The position numbers and the translations under genes were made by a program. A stretch of 64,000 bases of DNA, taken from NCBI GenBank assembly GCA_029263855.1, contig JAJUFC010000002.1:1-64000 (forward strand). The letters run 5' to 3'. This stretch comes from Candidatus Thermochlorobacteriaceae bacterium (GTDB lineage Bacteria; Bacteroidota; Chlorobiia; Chlorobiales; Thermochlorobacteraceae). The notes beneath the pieces are model-generated. The model saw nothing but the letters and a program-made list of their open reading frames with translations. It was not told the origin of the DNA and did not search any database. Shown here one piece after another: positions 18,823 through 28,099 of this stretch (its first letter is position 1; every line of letters begins with the position of its first letter).

Positions 18823-21423
18823 ATGATTCCCAAGAAACTTCGGCTCAAAAATTTTTTAAGCTACGGCAGCGATACGCAAGAACTTGACTTTAATCTCTTT
18901 CAACTCGCCGTCCTGACGGGCGAAAACGGCGCGGGAAAATCCAGCCTCATCGAAGCCATTCCCTTTTGCATTTGGGGTGAAGGGAGAGAATCTAACCGCG
19001 AACTTTTGCGCAAAGGCGCACAAGAAGCGCGTCTCGAACTTGAATTCGAGTTACAAAACAACATCTATCTCATCACGCGAATCCTCACGCATGGAAAGTC
19101 AAACGTGAGTCAGCAGTTGGAATTCGCCATTTACGACCGTTCCATTGACAACTTTCGCACACTCACCCAAGCGAAACTCAAAGATACCGAAGCCGAAATT
19201 CAAAAGCGCATTGGCATTAGTTACGAAACCTTCATTAACTCTGCTTTCTTCGCACAAGGCAAAGCCGATTTGTTTGTTAAAAACGGACCGACAGATAGGC
19301 GCAGAGTTTTGAGCGAAATTTTGGGTTTGAGCCATTACGAAGAACTATCCCAAAAAGCCAGAGATGCCGCCAGAAATCTTCAAGGAAAACTCGATTCAAC
19401 CCTTACACGTATAGAACTTCTCAAATGCGACACTGCCTCACTCCCGCAACTTCGCCTCGACAAAGAAGCGAAATTAGCGGAAGAGCGCGCCGTTGAAGCC
19501 GAACTTGCCGCTCTTGATGCTTCGCTTTTTGCGCTTGATTCCGACCTTCAAGCGTTTCAACAAAAAGAAACTGAACTCGCCGTCTTAAACGCTGAACTTG
19601 CTTCACTGACGCAACGGCTTGAACAAGAGACGCACTTGGTTTGCCAAAAAGAATCCGAAGTTTCCGCGATTGACTTGCGCCTCAAAACGCGCGATGCCTT
19701 GCTCCTGAAACAGCAACAAGCCGAACTGCTCAAAAAGGAACTTGAATCGTTGGATGAACGGCAATCGCTCGCCCAATCTTTGAAAGAACAAATTTCTAAA
19801 CTCGAGAACGACTACAACGCCAAGCGCGCCAAACTTGAAGCCGAAAAAAAATCGGCACAAGGGCAACTTGCTCAACTCAACCAAATGATTACACAACGAC
19901 AAGCGCGCCTCGAGCGAAAAGCAAAATTGCTTCAAGAGCATCAACACATGCAGTCGAAACTTGACGCGCTCAAAAAAGAATCTGCTCGCCTTCCCAAAGT
20001 TGAATCGTTGCTCAGTGCCACGCGCGCAAAGGTTTCAGACTCGAAGTCTGCAATCGCCTCTGCACAAATGCAAATGGACGCTATCTCCGAAAAAGGCAAA
20101 ATGATTAAGGAAATTTCTGACGAATGTCCGCTCTGTAAATCTCCGATTGACGACGCACGCAAAGCACATATCGTCGATACTTATCGCGACGAGTATCGCT
20201 CCTACCAAGCAAAAAAGAAACACCACGAAGATGAACTTCAAAAGTTCCAACAAGAACTTTCACAATATGAGCAAGAAATCGCCACTCTCAAACAAAAAGA
20301 ACGCGAACAGAACCAATATGCCATTGAGTTGAACAAAATCACCACCGAGATGGCATCGCTTCAAGAAGTTGAACGAGAGTTGAAGCAAATCGAATCTGAT
20401 AAAATCGTTCAAGAAGCCAAAGCCAAAGAGGCGGAACTCGAATTGCATTCGCTTGCACAATCCAAATTGGAAATTGAAAAACTTCAAGCCGAACTTTCCG
20501 CCATCGGCTACGACGCTCAACTGCATCAACGTAAAAAATCCGAACTCAAATCATTTGACTCAATTGAACGAGAACTTGCCGCTCTCGAGAGCGACGAAAA
20601 ACGCCGAGACGCGCTCCTTCAAGAGATTTCCGCACATCGTAAAAATTGCGAATCGCTCGATCATCAACGAACCTCAAAAGAAGAAAATATCAATGCACTC
20701 CGCAAAGCCCTGATGGGCAAGGCAGAACTTGAAGCGCGCCAACGAAACGCATCAAACGAGAAGCGCGAGAAAACCACGCGCCTGCGCGAAGTTTCAAGCA
20801 AACGCCATGCACTCGAGACCACTATCACTGAGAAAGAAGAAAAGGAAAAAACGATGCAGAAATTACAGCAAGAGATTGCTCCCCAACAAGAAACAATCGA
20901 ACTCTATAAAATTTTAGCCGAAGCCTACAGCGTCAGAGGCGTTCAACAACTTCTGCTCGAGCACGCTATCCCTGAACTTGAACGCTTAGCCAACGAACTG
21001 CTCGCACAACTGACGAACAACTTGTTTTCGCTCTCGTTTCAAACTGAGCGACAAACGCAAAAAGATACCACGCAACAGACGCTCGACATTATCATTTCCG
21101 ATGCCAACGCCAACACACGCCCCTACGAAACCTTTTCAGGCGGCGAACGCTTTCGCATTGATTTCGCTCTTCGGCTCTCGCTTTCAAAATATCTCGCCAC
21201 CATCAGCGGCACACCAATCAAAATGCTCGTCATTGACGAGGGCTTCGGCACACAAGACCAAAAAGGAATTGAGGCAATGGTTGATGCGATGAATCAAGTG
21301 AGCAATGATTTTGAAAAACTCATTCTCATCACGCATTTAGAAAAAATGAAAGATGCTTTTCCGACGCAAATCGTTGTCAGTAAAGACCCGCTTAAAGGTT
21401 CACGCTTTGAGGTCATCGGCTAA
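18823..21423 (+). CDS. sbcC: SbcC/Rad50-type SMC-like ATPase
   Basis: 866 residues with the full Rad50/SbcC layout. An N-terminal ABC half has a Walker A (GENGAGKSS). Long coiled coils flank the zinc hook CPLC at residues 435-438. The C-terminal half carries the signature FSGGERFRIDFALRLSLS, the Walker B MLVIDEGFG and the D-loop. It works with the SbcD/Mre11 nuclease in resecting or cleaving DNA ends and hairpins. No sbcD lies beside it: the flanking genes are a hypothetical and aroK. It is shorter than E. coli SbcC (about 1050 residues) and nearer in size to Rad50-like forms. Confidence 0.92.
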   Translation: MIPKKLRLKNFLSYGSDTQELDFNLFQLAVLTGENGAGKSSLIEAIPFCIWGEGRESNRELLRKGAQEARLELEFELQNNIYLITRILTHGKSNVSQQLEFAIYDRSIDNFRTLTQAKLKDTEAEIQKRIGISYETFINSAFFAQGKADLFVKNGPTDRRRVLSEILGLSHYEELSQKARDAARNLQGKLDSTLTRIELLKCDTASLPQLRLDKEAKLAEERAVEAELAALDASLFALDSDLQAFQQKETELAVLNAELASLTQRLEQETHLVCQKESEVSAIDLRLKTRDALLLKQQQAELLKKELESLDERQSLAQSLKEQISKLENDYNAKRAKLEAEKKSAQGQLAQLNQMITQRQARLERKAKLLQEHQHMQSKLDALKKESARLPKVESLLSATRAKVSDSKSAIASAQMQMDAISEKGKMIKEISDECPLCKSPIDDARKAHIVDTYRDEYRSYQAKKKHHEDELQKFQQELSQYEQEIATLKQKEREQNQYAIELNKITTEMASLQEVERELKQIESDKIVQEAKAKEAELELHSLAQSKLEIEKLQAELSAIGYDAQLHQRKKSELKSFDSIERELAALESDEKRRDALLQEISAHRKNCESLDHQRTSKEENINALRKALMGKAELEARQRNASNEKREKTTRLREVSSKRHALETTITEKEEKEKTMQKLQQEIAPQQETIELYKILAEAYSVRGVQQLLLEHAIPELERLANELLAQLTNNLFSLSFQTERQTQKDTTQQTLDIIISDANANTRPYETFSGGERFRIDFALRLSLSKYLATISGTPIKMLVIDEGFGTQDQKGIEAMVDAMNQVSNDFEKLILITHLEKMKDAFPTQIVVSKDPLKGSRFEVIG

Positions 21424-21464
21424 ACTTGTATAATTTAAGGGTAATCGTCTCGATAACCGTTTTT

Positions 21465-22034
21465 ATGAACGCGATGCAGAAATCGACTTTAATTTTTTTA
21501 ACAGGATTCAGCACGGCGGGAAAATCAACCATCGGACCGATTCTCGCTAATGCGCTTGGCTTCGACTTTATCGATATCGATAAAGCCATCGTCGAGCGCG
21601 AACAAAAATCCATCAACGAAATTTTCGCCGAAAAAGGCGAAGCCTACTTCCGCCAACTTGAACTTGAAATTCTTTCCTCGATTGTCAATCGCGAAAACCT
21701 CGTCGTCTCACTGGGCGGCGGCACGCTTGAAAACGATACGAGTTTTGAACTCGTCCGCAATTCAGGCACGATGGTTTATCTGAAATCTGACCTGAATACG
21801 CTCACGCGCCGACTTTCCAGCAAAGACGACCGTCCACTTCTCAAAGGCGAAAACGGACAAAAGATTACCCCCGAAGAAATTGCCAATCGTGTCAGCCTTT
21901 TAATGAGCCGCCGTGAAGAGCGATATTCCCAAGCCCCGATTTACATTTCAACCGACCAAACGCCGCTCGGCAAAACGGTCGATAAGTTGCAACGCGAATT
22001 AGAACGGCATTTCAAATCACAGCGTCATCAATAA
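21465..22034 (+). CDS. aroK: Shikimate kinase
   Basis: About 189 residues from the ATG at 21465; a second ATG at 21474 is equally plausible. The P-loop GFSTAGKST, the substrate motif DIDKAIVEREQKSI, SLGGGTL and the lid region SKDDRPLLKG are all present. The enzyme phosphorylates shikimate in the cytoplasm, the fifth step of chorismate synthesis. It is followed 14 bases later by aroB, a pairing common in bacteria. The C-terminus is slightly longer than in E. coli AroK. Confidence 0.93.
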   Translation: MNAMQKSTLIFLTGFSTAGKSTIGPILANALGFDFIDIDKAIVEREQKSINEIFAEKGEAYFRQLELEILSSIVNRENLVVSLGGGTLENDTSFELVRNSGTMVYLKSDLNTLTRRLSSKDDRPLLKGENGQKITPEEIANRVSLLMSRREERYSQAPIYISTDQTPLGKTVDKLQRELERHFKSQRHQ

Positions 22035-22048
22035 CTCAATTCTTTCAA

Positions 22049-23128
22049 GTGTTGCACCACGTTGTTTTTTCTTCGTTTTACACCTTCAACGATGTGCTTC
22101 TTTCGCATGGGCTATCGCCAAAAGTCGCCCTGCTCTTCGACCGAAATACACACAGGCTTTTTTCACAACAGATTTTTCAAACCTTTCATCAAGCCAACAT
22201 CGCACAGTCTTCTTTTGTTGTGCCTGCAAGCGAATCGGCGAAAAGTTTGCGCACGGCGGAGCGGCTCTACGGCGAGTTCATCAAAAACGGCATTGATAGA
22301 GCGACTGCGCTTGTCGCCGTTGGGGGCGGCGTCGTTGGCGATTTAGGCGGATTTCTCGCCGCCAGTTATTTGCGCGGCATTCCGCTCGCGCAAGTCCCCA
22401 CGACGCTTCTGGCGATGGTCGACAGCGCGATTGGCGGAAAGGTCGCCATCAATCACCCGCTCGGAAAAAATATGATTGGCTTCTTTTATGCGCCCGTTTT
22501 CACCTTCATCGATGTCGATTTTCTCGCCACGCTTCCGAAACGCGACATTTATTCAGGGCTTGCCGAAGCGTTCAAATACGCGCTGATTCAAGACGCGCCG
22601 TTTTTTGACCGACTTGAATCGCAGTTTGAGCGCGTCGTTTCGCTTGAACGCGCCGCCGTCGAGCAAGTCGTCAAGCGAAGCGTGAAGAACAAACTGCGCG
22701 TCGTCAAGCGGGATTTCAAAGAAACGCTTGGGCTTCGCGCGCTCCTGAACTTCGGACACACGTTCGGACACGCGCTCGAAACCCTCAGCAAATACAGGGC
22801 GTTTCGGCACGGCGAAGCGGTTTTAATCGGAATGCTCTGCGCGTCGGCGCTCTCCAAAAATTTGGGATTGATTGACGACGCTTCGCTCTCGCGAATCGCT
22901 CGCTTCGCCAAACGCTTTCCGATTTCGTCTCGGCTGTTGAAGCGCCATTTTTTTGACGTGGAAGAATCGGCGATGGAATCCGCGATGCAGAGCGATAAGA
23001 AGAAGGAGCGCGGGTTGATTCGCTTCGTCTTGCTTCGCGCCATTGGCGAAGCGTTTTTGTGCAACGAGAAAATTTCTTCGCGAGACATTCGCCGCGCCAT
23101 TCGCGAAGCCAAACGATTTTTGAAATGA
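22049..23128 (+). CDS. aroB: 3-dehydroquinate synthase
   Basis: 359 residues starting at GTG (22049); a TTG follows directly and no ATG fits. Typical AroB motifs are GGGVVGDLGGF (NAD site), PTTLLAMVDSAIGGK, NHPLGKN, GLAEAFKYALI and the metal-binding NFGHTFGHALE. The NAD- and divalent-metal-dependent enzyme converts DAHP to 3-dehydroquinate. It forms an operon with aroK upstream. The TGA stop overlaps the ATG of the small membrane ORF (ATGA). Confidence 0.93.
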   Translation: MLHHVVFSSFYTFNDVLLSHGLSPKVALLFDRNTHRLFSQQIFQTFHQANIAQSSFVVPASESAKSLRTAERLYGEFIKNGIDRATALVAVGGGVVGDLGGFLAASYLRGIPLAQVPTTLLAMVDSAIGGKVAINHPLGKNMIGFFYAPVFTFIDVDFLATLPKRDIYSGLAEAFKYALIQDAPFFDRLESQFERVVSLERAAVEQVVKRSVKNKLRVVKRDFKETLGLRALLNFGHTFGHALETLSKYRAFRHGEAVLIGMLCASALSKNLGLIDDASLSRIARFAKRFPISSRLLKRHFFDVEESAMESAMQSDKKKERGLIRFVLLRAIGEAFLCNEKISSRDIRRAIREAKRFLK

Positions 23129-23244
23129 AGCGAGAGACGTTCTACAAAATCCGCGCGTGGTTTTTCCGCATTGTGATTTTCTTGATTGTGGTGCAAGTGC
23201 TTATGGCAATCGGCAAGTGGATTTACAGTTCGTTTTTCTTTTAA
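23125..23244 (+). CDS. Possible 39-residue single-pass membrane protein
   Basis: The ATG overlaps the aroB stop (ATGA), which suggests translational coupling. The product starts with a basic segment (MKRETFYKIRAWFFR), continues with one hydrophobic helix (IVIFLIVVQVLMAIG) and ends KWIYSSFFF. Positive-inside topology is consistent. Its last four bases overlap the end of the convergent MFS gene. I know no family. The coupling and the clean amphipathic layout are the only evidence, and it could be a chance ORF. Confidence 0.5.
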   Translation: MKRETFYKIRAWFFRIVIFLIVVQVLMAIGKWIYSSFFF

Positions 23245-24596
23245 CGCTTGCTGGCTTCGGCTTTGGCTTTCTCGACATCAACCCACAGCAGAACCAATAG
23301 CCCGCTGACGAACAGCGCGATGAGCGAGAGAATCCCGTAGCGCAATCCGCCAAAGAGTTGATTGATAAGCCCGAAGAGAAACGGACCGACCCACGACGTT
23401 CCGCGTTCCGAAAGTTCATAGAAGGCAAAAAACGCCGCTTCTTTGCCTTCGGGAATCATCACGGAAAAGAGGCTTCGCGAGAGGGCTTGCGTGCCGCCCA
23501 TCACGAGCGCGACGACCGCCGCCATTCCCCAAAACTCCAACGGGCTTTCAAGAAACTGCCATGCGTAAATCGTAACTGCGCACCATATCGCAAGGCAAGC
23601 GACAACCGCTCGCTTCGCGCCAAAGCGTTCTGAAATTTTTCCAAACAAAACCGAACCAATGAAGGCGACCAGTTGCACCATCAAAATCACTTGAATCAAA
23701 CTCGACGATTCCATCTTCAATTCTTCCGCGCCGAAAATCGTGGCGACGACGAGAATCGTCTGCACGCCGTCGTTATAGAGCAAGTAAGCGACAAGATATT
23801 TGAGAGTTTCAGGCAAACGTTTGACGTCGCGAAAGGTTTGCCCAAGTTCTTTGAAGCCAACGCCCAAATAAGTTTCGCCTTGTTTGAGCGATTGAATGGC
23901 GTAGCGCGAGCGCACCATCGCGAAGGTGAAAATTGAAAAGCCCAACCACCACGCGCCTGCGGAAGCGAGACAAATTCTCACTGCGTCGCTCGTCGTGAGT
24001 CCCATCGATTCGCGTAGCGTGAAAAAGACGAGATTGAGAAGCAAGAGCAAGCCGCCGCCCAAGTAGCCGAGTCCCCAGCCAAATGTGGAAACGCGGTCGT
24101 GTTGGTCTTTGGTGGCGATGTCGGGCAGGAACGCATTGTAGAAGACCATCGCCGCGCCGAAGGCGATGTTGGCGATGATGTAAGCCGTTGCGCCGAACCA
24201 GTGTCGCCCCTCGTCCAGCCCGATGAGCGCGATGGTCGCGATTGAACCCAGCGCCGTGAAGAAGAGCAAGAACTGTTTGCGGCGTTTGGAGTAATCGGCG
24301 ATTGCGCTCAACAGCGGCAAGAAGAACGCTTGAAGCAACACCGACATCGATGTGCAATACGCGAAAAGCGAATCGTATTTGATGGGAATGCCGATGGCGT
24401 AAAGCAGTCCGTTTGCGTCGCTGGCGGCTTTGCCAAGTGCGGTGAGATACGGACCCAAAAAAACCGTTACCACCGTTGTGCTGAACGCGCTGACCGCCCA
24501 ATCATACATTGCCCACCCGAAAATTGTGCGCTTGTCGTTTTGTGCTGGCGCGCCTTTTCTTTCTGATGTGGCTTGCATCTTTGGGCGGTGCTTCAA
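23241..24596 (-). CDS. MFS transporter, UMF1/Atg22-like family
   Basis: 451 residues with about 12 membrane helices; the second Met at 24578 is a possible alternative start. The opening FGWAMYDWAVSAFSTTVVTVFLGPYL is the mark of the UMF1/Atg22-like group. SAIADYSKRRKQFLLFFT matches the cytoplasmic loop 2-3 motif of major facilitators. An ALSRSLFSVMIPEGKEAAFFAFYE block, also seen in this group, occurs in the second half. In fungi Atg22 exports amino acids from the vacuole; bacterial substrates are largely unknown. Only 5 bases separate its start from the glyS stop, so it is probably co-transcribed with glyS. Confidence 0.88.
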   Translation of the reverse strand: MKHRPKMQATSERKGAPAQNDKRTIFGWAMYDWAVSAFSTTVVTVFLGPYLTALGKAASDANGLLYAIGIPIKYDSLFAYCTSMSVLLQAFFLPLLSAIADYSKRRKQFLLFFTALGSIATIALIGLDEGRHWFGATAYIIANIAFGAAMVFYNAFLPDIATKDQHDRVSTFGWGLGYLGGGLLLLLNLVFFTLRESMGLTTSDAVRICLASAGAWWLGFSIFTFAMVRSRYAIQSLKQGETYLGVGFKELGQTFRDVKRLPETLKYLVAYLLYNDGVQTILVVATIFGAEELKMESSSLIQVILMVQLVAFIGSVLFGKISERFGAKRAVVACLAIWCAVTIYAWQFLESPLEFWGMAAVVALVMGGTQALSRSLFSVMIPEGKEAAFFAFYELSERGTSWVGPFLFGLINQLFGGLRYGILSLIALFVSGLLVLLWVDVEKAKAEASKR

Positions 24597-24601
24597 CAGA
24601 C

Positions 24602-26044
24602 TTATGAAAGTTTTTCGGTCAAGAACGCTTTGACTTGCGAGAGGTTCAGCCGCTCTTGCGCGCCTGTGTCGCGATAGCGCACGGTTACGGTTTGGTCGTT
24701 CAATGTGTCGTGGTCAATCGTGAAGCAGAAGGGCGTGCCGGTTTCGTCTTGTCGGTAGTAGCGCTTGCCGATTGAGCCTGCGTCGTCGTATTGGACTTTG
24801 AAATGCCGCTTCAAGTCGTGATAGAGTTTTTCGGCGACTTCGGGCAAGCCGTCTTTTTTGGTGAGCGGAAAAATGCCGGCTTTGACAGGCGCGAGTTCGG
24901 GTTTGAGTTTGAGAATCACGTGTTGCTCGCCGTCCTCGATTTGTTCTGTGTATGCGTCGCAGAGCACCATGAGAAAATTTCGGTCGCATCCTGACGAAGT
25001 CTCGACGACGTAGGGAATGTATTTCTCTTTCGTTTCTGGGTCGCTATACATCATATTTTTGCCTGAATACTCTTGATGTCGGCGCAAGTCGAAATCCGTG
25101 CGCGAGTGGATTCCCTCGATTTCTTCTGTTCCGAAAGGGAACTTGTATTTGATGTCGTAAGCCGCATCGGCGTAGTGCGCGAGTTTTTCGTGTTGATACC
25201 AAACGAGATTTTCAGGCTTAATGCCAAGCCGCTCGATGTGCCAGTTCATTCGTTTTTCTCGCCACATATCGAAGGCTTCCATTTGCGTTCCGGGCTTGAG
25301 GAAATACTGCATTTCCATTTGCTCGAACTCAATCATTCGGAAGATGAAATTGCCTTTGACGATTTCGTTTCGGAACGCCTTGCCGATTTGCGCGATGCCG
25401 AAGGGGATTTTCATTCGCGCCGATTCTCGAACCGTGTGAAAGTTGACGAAGATGCCTTGCGCCGTTTCGGGACGCAGATACACGATGCCCGCGTCGCCTG
25501 CCACCGCGCCTAACTTGGACGAAAACATCAAATTGAACTGCCGCACTTCCGTCCAATTGAACGCGCCCGAATCGGGCGATTTGATTTGCTCTTTCATAAT
25601 CAACTCGTAGAGCGCCTTCGTCATATCCTCGCTGTTCTGCGCCTTGACGAACTCTTCGCTGACGCGCTTAGCTTCGTCGGTTTTGCCTTTTTTTTCCAAC
25701 TGTTTGATGTAGCCTTCGATGAGATGGTCGGCGCGATAGCGGATTTTGCTCGTCTTGTCGTCAATGAGCGGGTCGCTGAAACTGGCGACGTGTCCTGATG
25801 CTTCCCAAGTTTTGGGGTGCATCATAATGGCGGCATCGATGCCCGCGATGTTTTCGTGTTCGCGCGTCATCGCGTTCCACCACGCGGTTTTGATGTTGTT
25901 TTTGAGCTCGACACCGAGCGGACCGTAATCGTAGCACGCGCCCAAGCCGCCGTAAATTTCAGAGGATTGAAAGATGAACCCGCGCCGCTTGCAAAGCGAC
26001 ACGATTTTCTCCATGAGTTTTTCAGACGTGTCGGTTTTAGACAT
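24602..26044 (-). CDS. glyS: Glycyl-tRNA synthetase, homodimeric alpha2 type
   Basis: 480 residues from the ATG at 26044 (MSKTDTSEKLMEKI); 61 further codons upstream are in frame but overlap a terminator and look non-coding. The class II synthetase begins with KRRGFIFQSSEIYGGLGACYDYGPLG. Further marks are LRPETAQGIFVNF, FRNEI in motif 2 and the C-terminal anticodon-binding part with SIGKRYYRQDETGTPFC. It charges tRNA-Gly. Bacteria have either this dimeric type or the alpha2-beta2 GlyQ/GlyS type; the presence of this one is typical of this supergroup. Confidence 0.95.
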   Translation of the reverse strand: MSKTDTSEKLMEKIVSLCKRRGFIFQSSEIYGGLGACYDYGPLGVELKNNIKTAWWNAMTREHENIAGIDAAIMMHPKTWEASGHVASFSDPLIDDKTSKIRYRADHLIEGYIKQLEKKGKTDEAKRVSEEFVKAQNSEDMTKALYELIMKEQIKSPDSGAFNWTEVRQFNLMFSSKLGAVAGDAGIVYLRPETAQGIFVNFHTVRESARMKIPFGIAQIGKAFRNEIVKGNFIFRMIEFEQMEMQYFLKPGTQMEAFDMWREKRMNWHIERLGIKPENLVWYQHEKLAHYADAAYDIKYKFPFGTEEIEGIHSRTDFDLRRHQEYSGKNMMYSDPETKEKYIPYVVETSSGCDRNFLMVLCDAYTEQIEDGEQHVILKLKPELAPVKAGIFPLTKKDGLPEVAEKLYHDLKRHFKVQYDDAGSIGKRYYRQDETGTPFCFTIDHDTLNDQTVTVRYRDTGAQERLNLSQVKAFLTEKLS

Positions 26045-26114
26045 AATCGGTTTGAACCAGAGCAGATGATTGCGTTGATGAAATTGACGGTAAATATACG
26101 AAACCGTGTTTAGC

Positions 26115-26148
26115 CGAAATAAAAAAGCCCACCGTTCAAGATGGGCTT
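26115..26148 (-). terminator. Rho-independent terminator of the DUF4397 lipoprotein gene
   Basis: AAAGCCCA (26123-26130) and TGGGCTTT (26141-26148) form an 8-bp stem with a 10-base loop. Read on the minus strand it is followed by TTTTTTATTT. It lies 24 bases after the stop at 26172 and separates that envelope operon from glyS. Confidence 0.85.
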
Positions 26149-26171
26149 TGATTGATGCTTCAAGGCGCGGA

Positions 26172-26939
26172 TTATCTATCCTTGATGATCCGCGTTGCGA
26201 AGGCTTGCGCGCCCGTTCCGCCGACAAAGCCTCTGGCGATGACGGTATAAACGCTTTTCTCTTGCACCCTTACGTTTGGCAATGGAATAATCGTTCCGCC
26301 TACGGCTCTAATGACCAAGTTCAATGTCGTATCGGCAAGCGTTGGGTTTGTCGCGCTTAACCTAAATGTTCTGAATCGTGGCTGGGTCGCAATGGAATCC
26401 GTTGGCAAATCGCGCAAGAACGTGAGCGTATCGGCGATGATGTAGGTTGTATCCGTTTCGCGAACCAACCCGATATTGACGCCGGGGGCGTTGGGCGAAA
26501 GGTGAAGCACGCGCAGTTGGAAGCGTCCCGTCAGCGTGTCGGGTCTTAAATTGTAATTGTCGCGAATGAGAAGCGGCGCATTGTTTCTCGCCGAATCCAC
26601 CACCATAAAGGTGAAGAATTGATTTTGGCGATTGCTGAAATCGGCAAGCGTATCGATGGTGATTTGATTGCGATTTCCGCCGACGGTTACTTTGATGTTG
26701 CGGTTTCCTGAAAAAACCTGCGAGTAATTCGTTTGTTCCTCCCCGTAGCGAATGTTGGTTACAAATCCGTCATCGACGAGGATGTCTAAACTTTGCACGT
26801 TTGCATCAGGCATCATGTTCCAGAAGCGCAGATTAGTTTTGCGCGTATTGGTTGCGAGCGGCTCAGACTCTCCACAAGCAGAAAGGAACACAGACGCAGC
26901 TGCAAGGAGAAAAAGGAGCGATAAAAATTTGTTTTTCAT
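26172..26939 (-). CDS. DUF4397-domain lipoprotein
   Basis: About 255 residues from the ATG at 26939. The signal ends at lipobox FLSAC with the lipidated Cys at residue 22. Two beta-rich repeats follow, with NLRFWNMMPDA...LDILVDDG and LRVLHLSPNAPGVNIGL, the usual DUF4397 signature (surface domain of unknown role). It is last in a minus-strand set after the TonB receptor, the 1245-residue T9SS-type protein and the PorV-like barrel, and so is probably exposed at the cell surface or periplasm with them. No catalytic residues are recognisable. Confidence 0.82.
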   Translation of the reverse strand: MKNKFLSLLFLLAAASVFLSACGESEPLATNTRKTNLRFWNMMPDANVQSLDILVDDGFVTNIRYGEEQTNYSQVFSGNRNIKVTVGGNRNQITIDTLADFSNRQNQFFTFMVVDSARNNAPLLIRDNYNLRPDTLTGRFQLRVLHLSPNAPGVNIGLVRETDTTYIIADTLTFLRDLPTDSIATQPRFRTFRLSATNPTLADTTLNLVIRAVGGTIIPLPNVRVQEKSVYTVIARGFVGGTGAQAFATRIIKDR

Positions 26940-26976
26940 TTTTGTTCGGTTTGACACTTTGTTGTTCTTTCACTTT

Positions 26977-28005
26977 TTAGAAGCCTAAACGAACGGCGAT
27001 TGTTTGATTTCCGCTGAAGAATTTGGCGGAGCGATACGCATAGTCCAGCATAATGCTTACGCCGCCCAAGCGATAGTTGATGCCTGCGCCAAGCGCGAAG
27101 CTATTTGTAAAGACGTTCTCGCCGTGTTCAGAGACATCGAAGTTTATGCCGCCGCGCAAGAAGAGCAGGTCTTGAAAGGCGTATTGTGTGCCGATTTGAT
27201 ACTCGTCTTCCGAGAAGTTATTGTTTCGGAAATTTCCTGCGAGTGTAATCACATTTCGTGGGTCTAACTTAAAGTCATATGCGGCACCGATTTCAAACGA
27301 TGAGGGCAATTCGCCTGCGGACGCGACGATTTCGGTGCGGAGCAAGTTTTGCGGACCGTCGCCCGGAAAGCGCGCGATTTGTCGCTCAAGGTCGGGACCC
27401 GCGTAGCGCATTTGGTTTCCGAGATTTTTCAATACGACCGCGATTTTTAGGTCAAACGGCGTTGTGTATTGCACGCCGAAGTCAAAAGCAAGACCTGTTG
27501 CGGTTGAACTTAGAATGGTTTCTGAAATCAACTTTGCCGTTGCGCCAACCGCGATTCTGTCGGTAAATGCCTTTGAGTAGGTCAAGGAAGCCGTGATGAA
27601 GTTAGGCGACCATTGTTCGCCGCGCAATCCGTCGGGGTCTTCGTCGGTTGTGCGCAAGATGTCTCCGAAATTGAGCGATTTAATCGCAAAGCCGACTGTT
27701 CCGACGTTTCCGAGATTAGCAGTTGCAGCGACATAACTAATTCTAATATCTGCCAAGTAACTCATTGAAGAGAACATCAATTCGCCTTTGCGTGAATAGG
27801 CGACAGCACCCGGATTCCAATACATGGCTTCAACGCCTGCGAGCGATGCGGTTGCCGCGCCTGCCATTGCCAAGCCTGCTCCGCCCACGGGAATCAAGAC
27901 TTGGTTACCGCTTGAAGCACCAACTCGTCGCTCCTGCGCCGATGCAGGTTGCATGAGTGCTAACGCAATCAGTAAGGTTACTGCTATTGTTTTGAGTTGT
28001 CTCAC
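26977..28005 (-). CDS. PorV/PorQ-family outer-membrane barrel
   Basis: 342 residues with a signal peptide ending in ASAQ and a beta-barrel built of alternating strands, closing with an aromatic residue (AVRLGF). The N-terminal GGAGLAMAGAATASLAGVEAMYWNPGAVA is the typical PorV/PorQ (FadL-like) start, where A-M-Y-W-N-P-[AG] is the recognisable core. In T9SS, PorV escorts cargo from the translocon to the attachment complex. A paralogue next to a T9SS-type protein may serve as a dedicated shuttle or binding partner. Gap to the upstream 1245-residue gene is 94 bases, with a hairpin in it. Confidence 0.82.
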   Translation of the reverse strand: MRQLKTIAVTLLIALALMQPASAQERRVGASSGNQVLIPVGGAGLAMAGAATASLAGVEAMYWNPGAVAYSRKGELMFSSMSYLADIRISYVAATANLGNVGTVGFAIKSLNFGDILRTTDEDPDGLRGEQWSPNFITASLTYSKAFTDRIAVGATAKLISETILSSTATGLAFDFGVQYTTPFDLKIAVVLKNLGNQMRYAGPDLERQIARFPGDGPQNLLRTEIVASAGELPSSFEIGAAYDFKLDPRNVITLAGNFRNNNFSEDEYQIGTQYAFQDLLFLRGGINFDVSEHGENVFTNSFALGAGINYRLGGVSIMLDYAYRSAKFFSGNQTIAVRLGF

Positions 28006-28050
28006 GTTTCGTCTCCCTTATTGAAAGTTCAAATTCTTTAAGTTTTAAGC

Positions 28051-28077
28051 GCGACCCCGTTTTGACCACGAGGTCGC
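28051..28077. other. Hairpin between the 1245-residue gene and the PorV-like gene
   Basis: GCGACC (28051-28056) pairs with GGTCGC (28072-28077). The T tract (TTTTT) follows on the plus strand only, where no gene precedes it. On the transcribed minus strand it is a bare stem-loop that might moderate read-through or protect the upstream mRNA. Confidence 0.4.
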
Positions 28078-28099
28078 TTTTTCAGTTTGATGCTTGCGT

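Noticed and set aside
26045-26227. N-terminal extension of glycyl-tRNA synthetase
   Set aside because: It runs through a terminator hairpin and into the neighbouring gene; the usual GlyRS start aligns at 26044.
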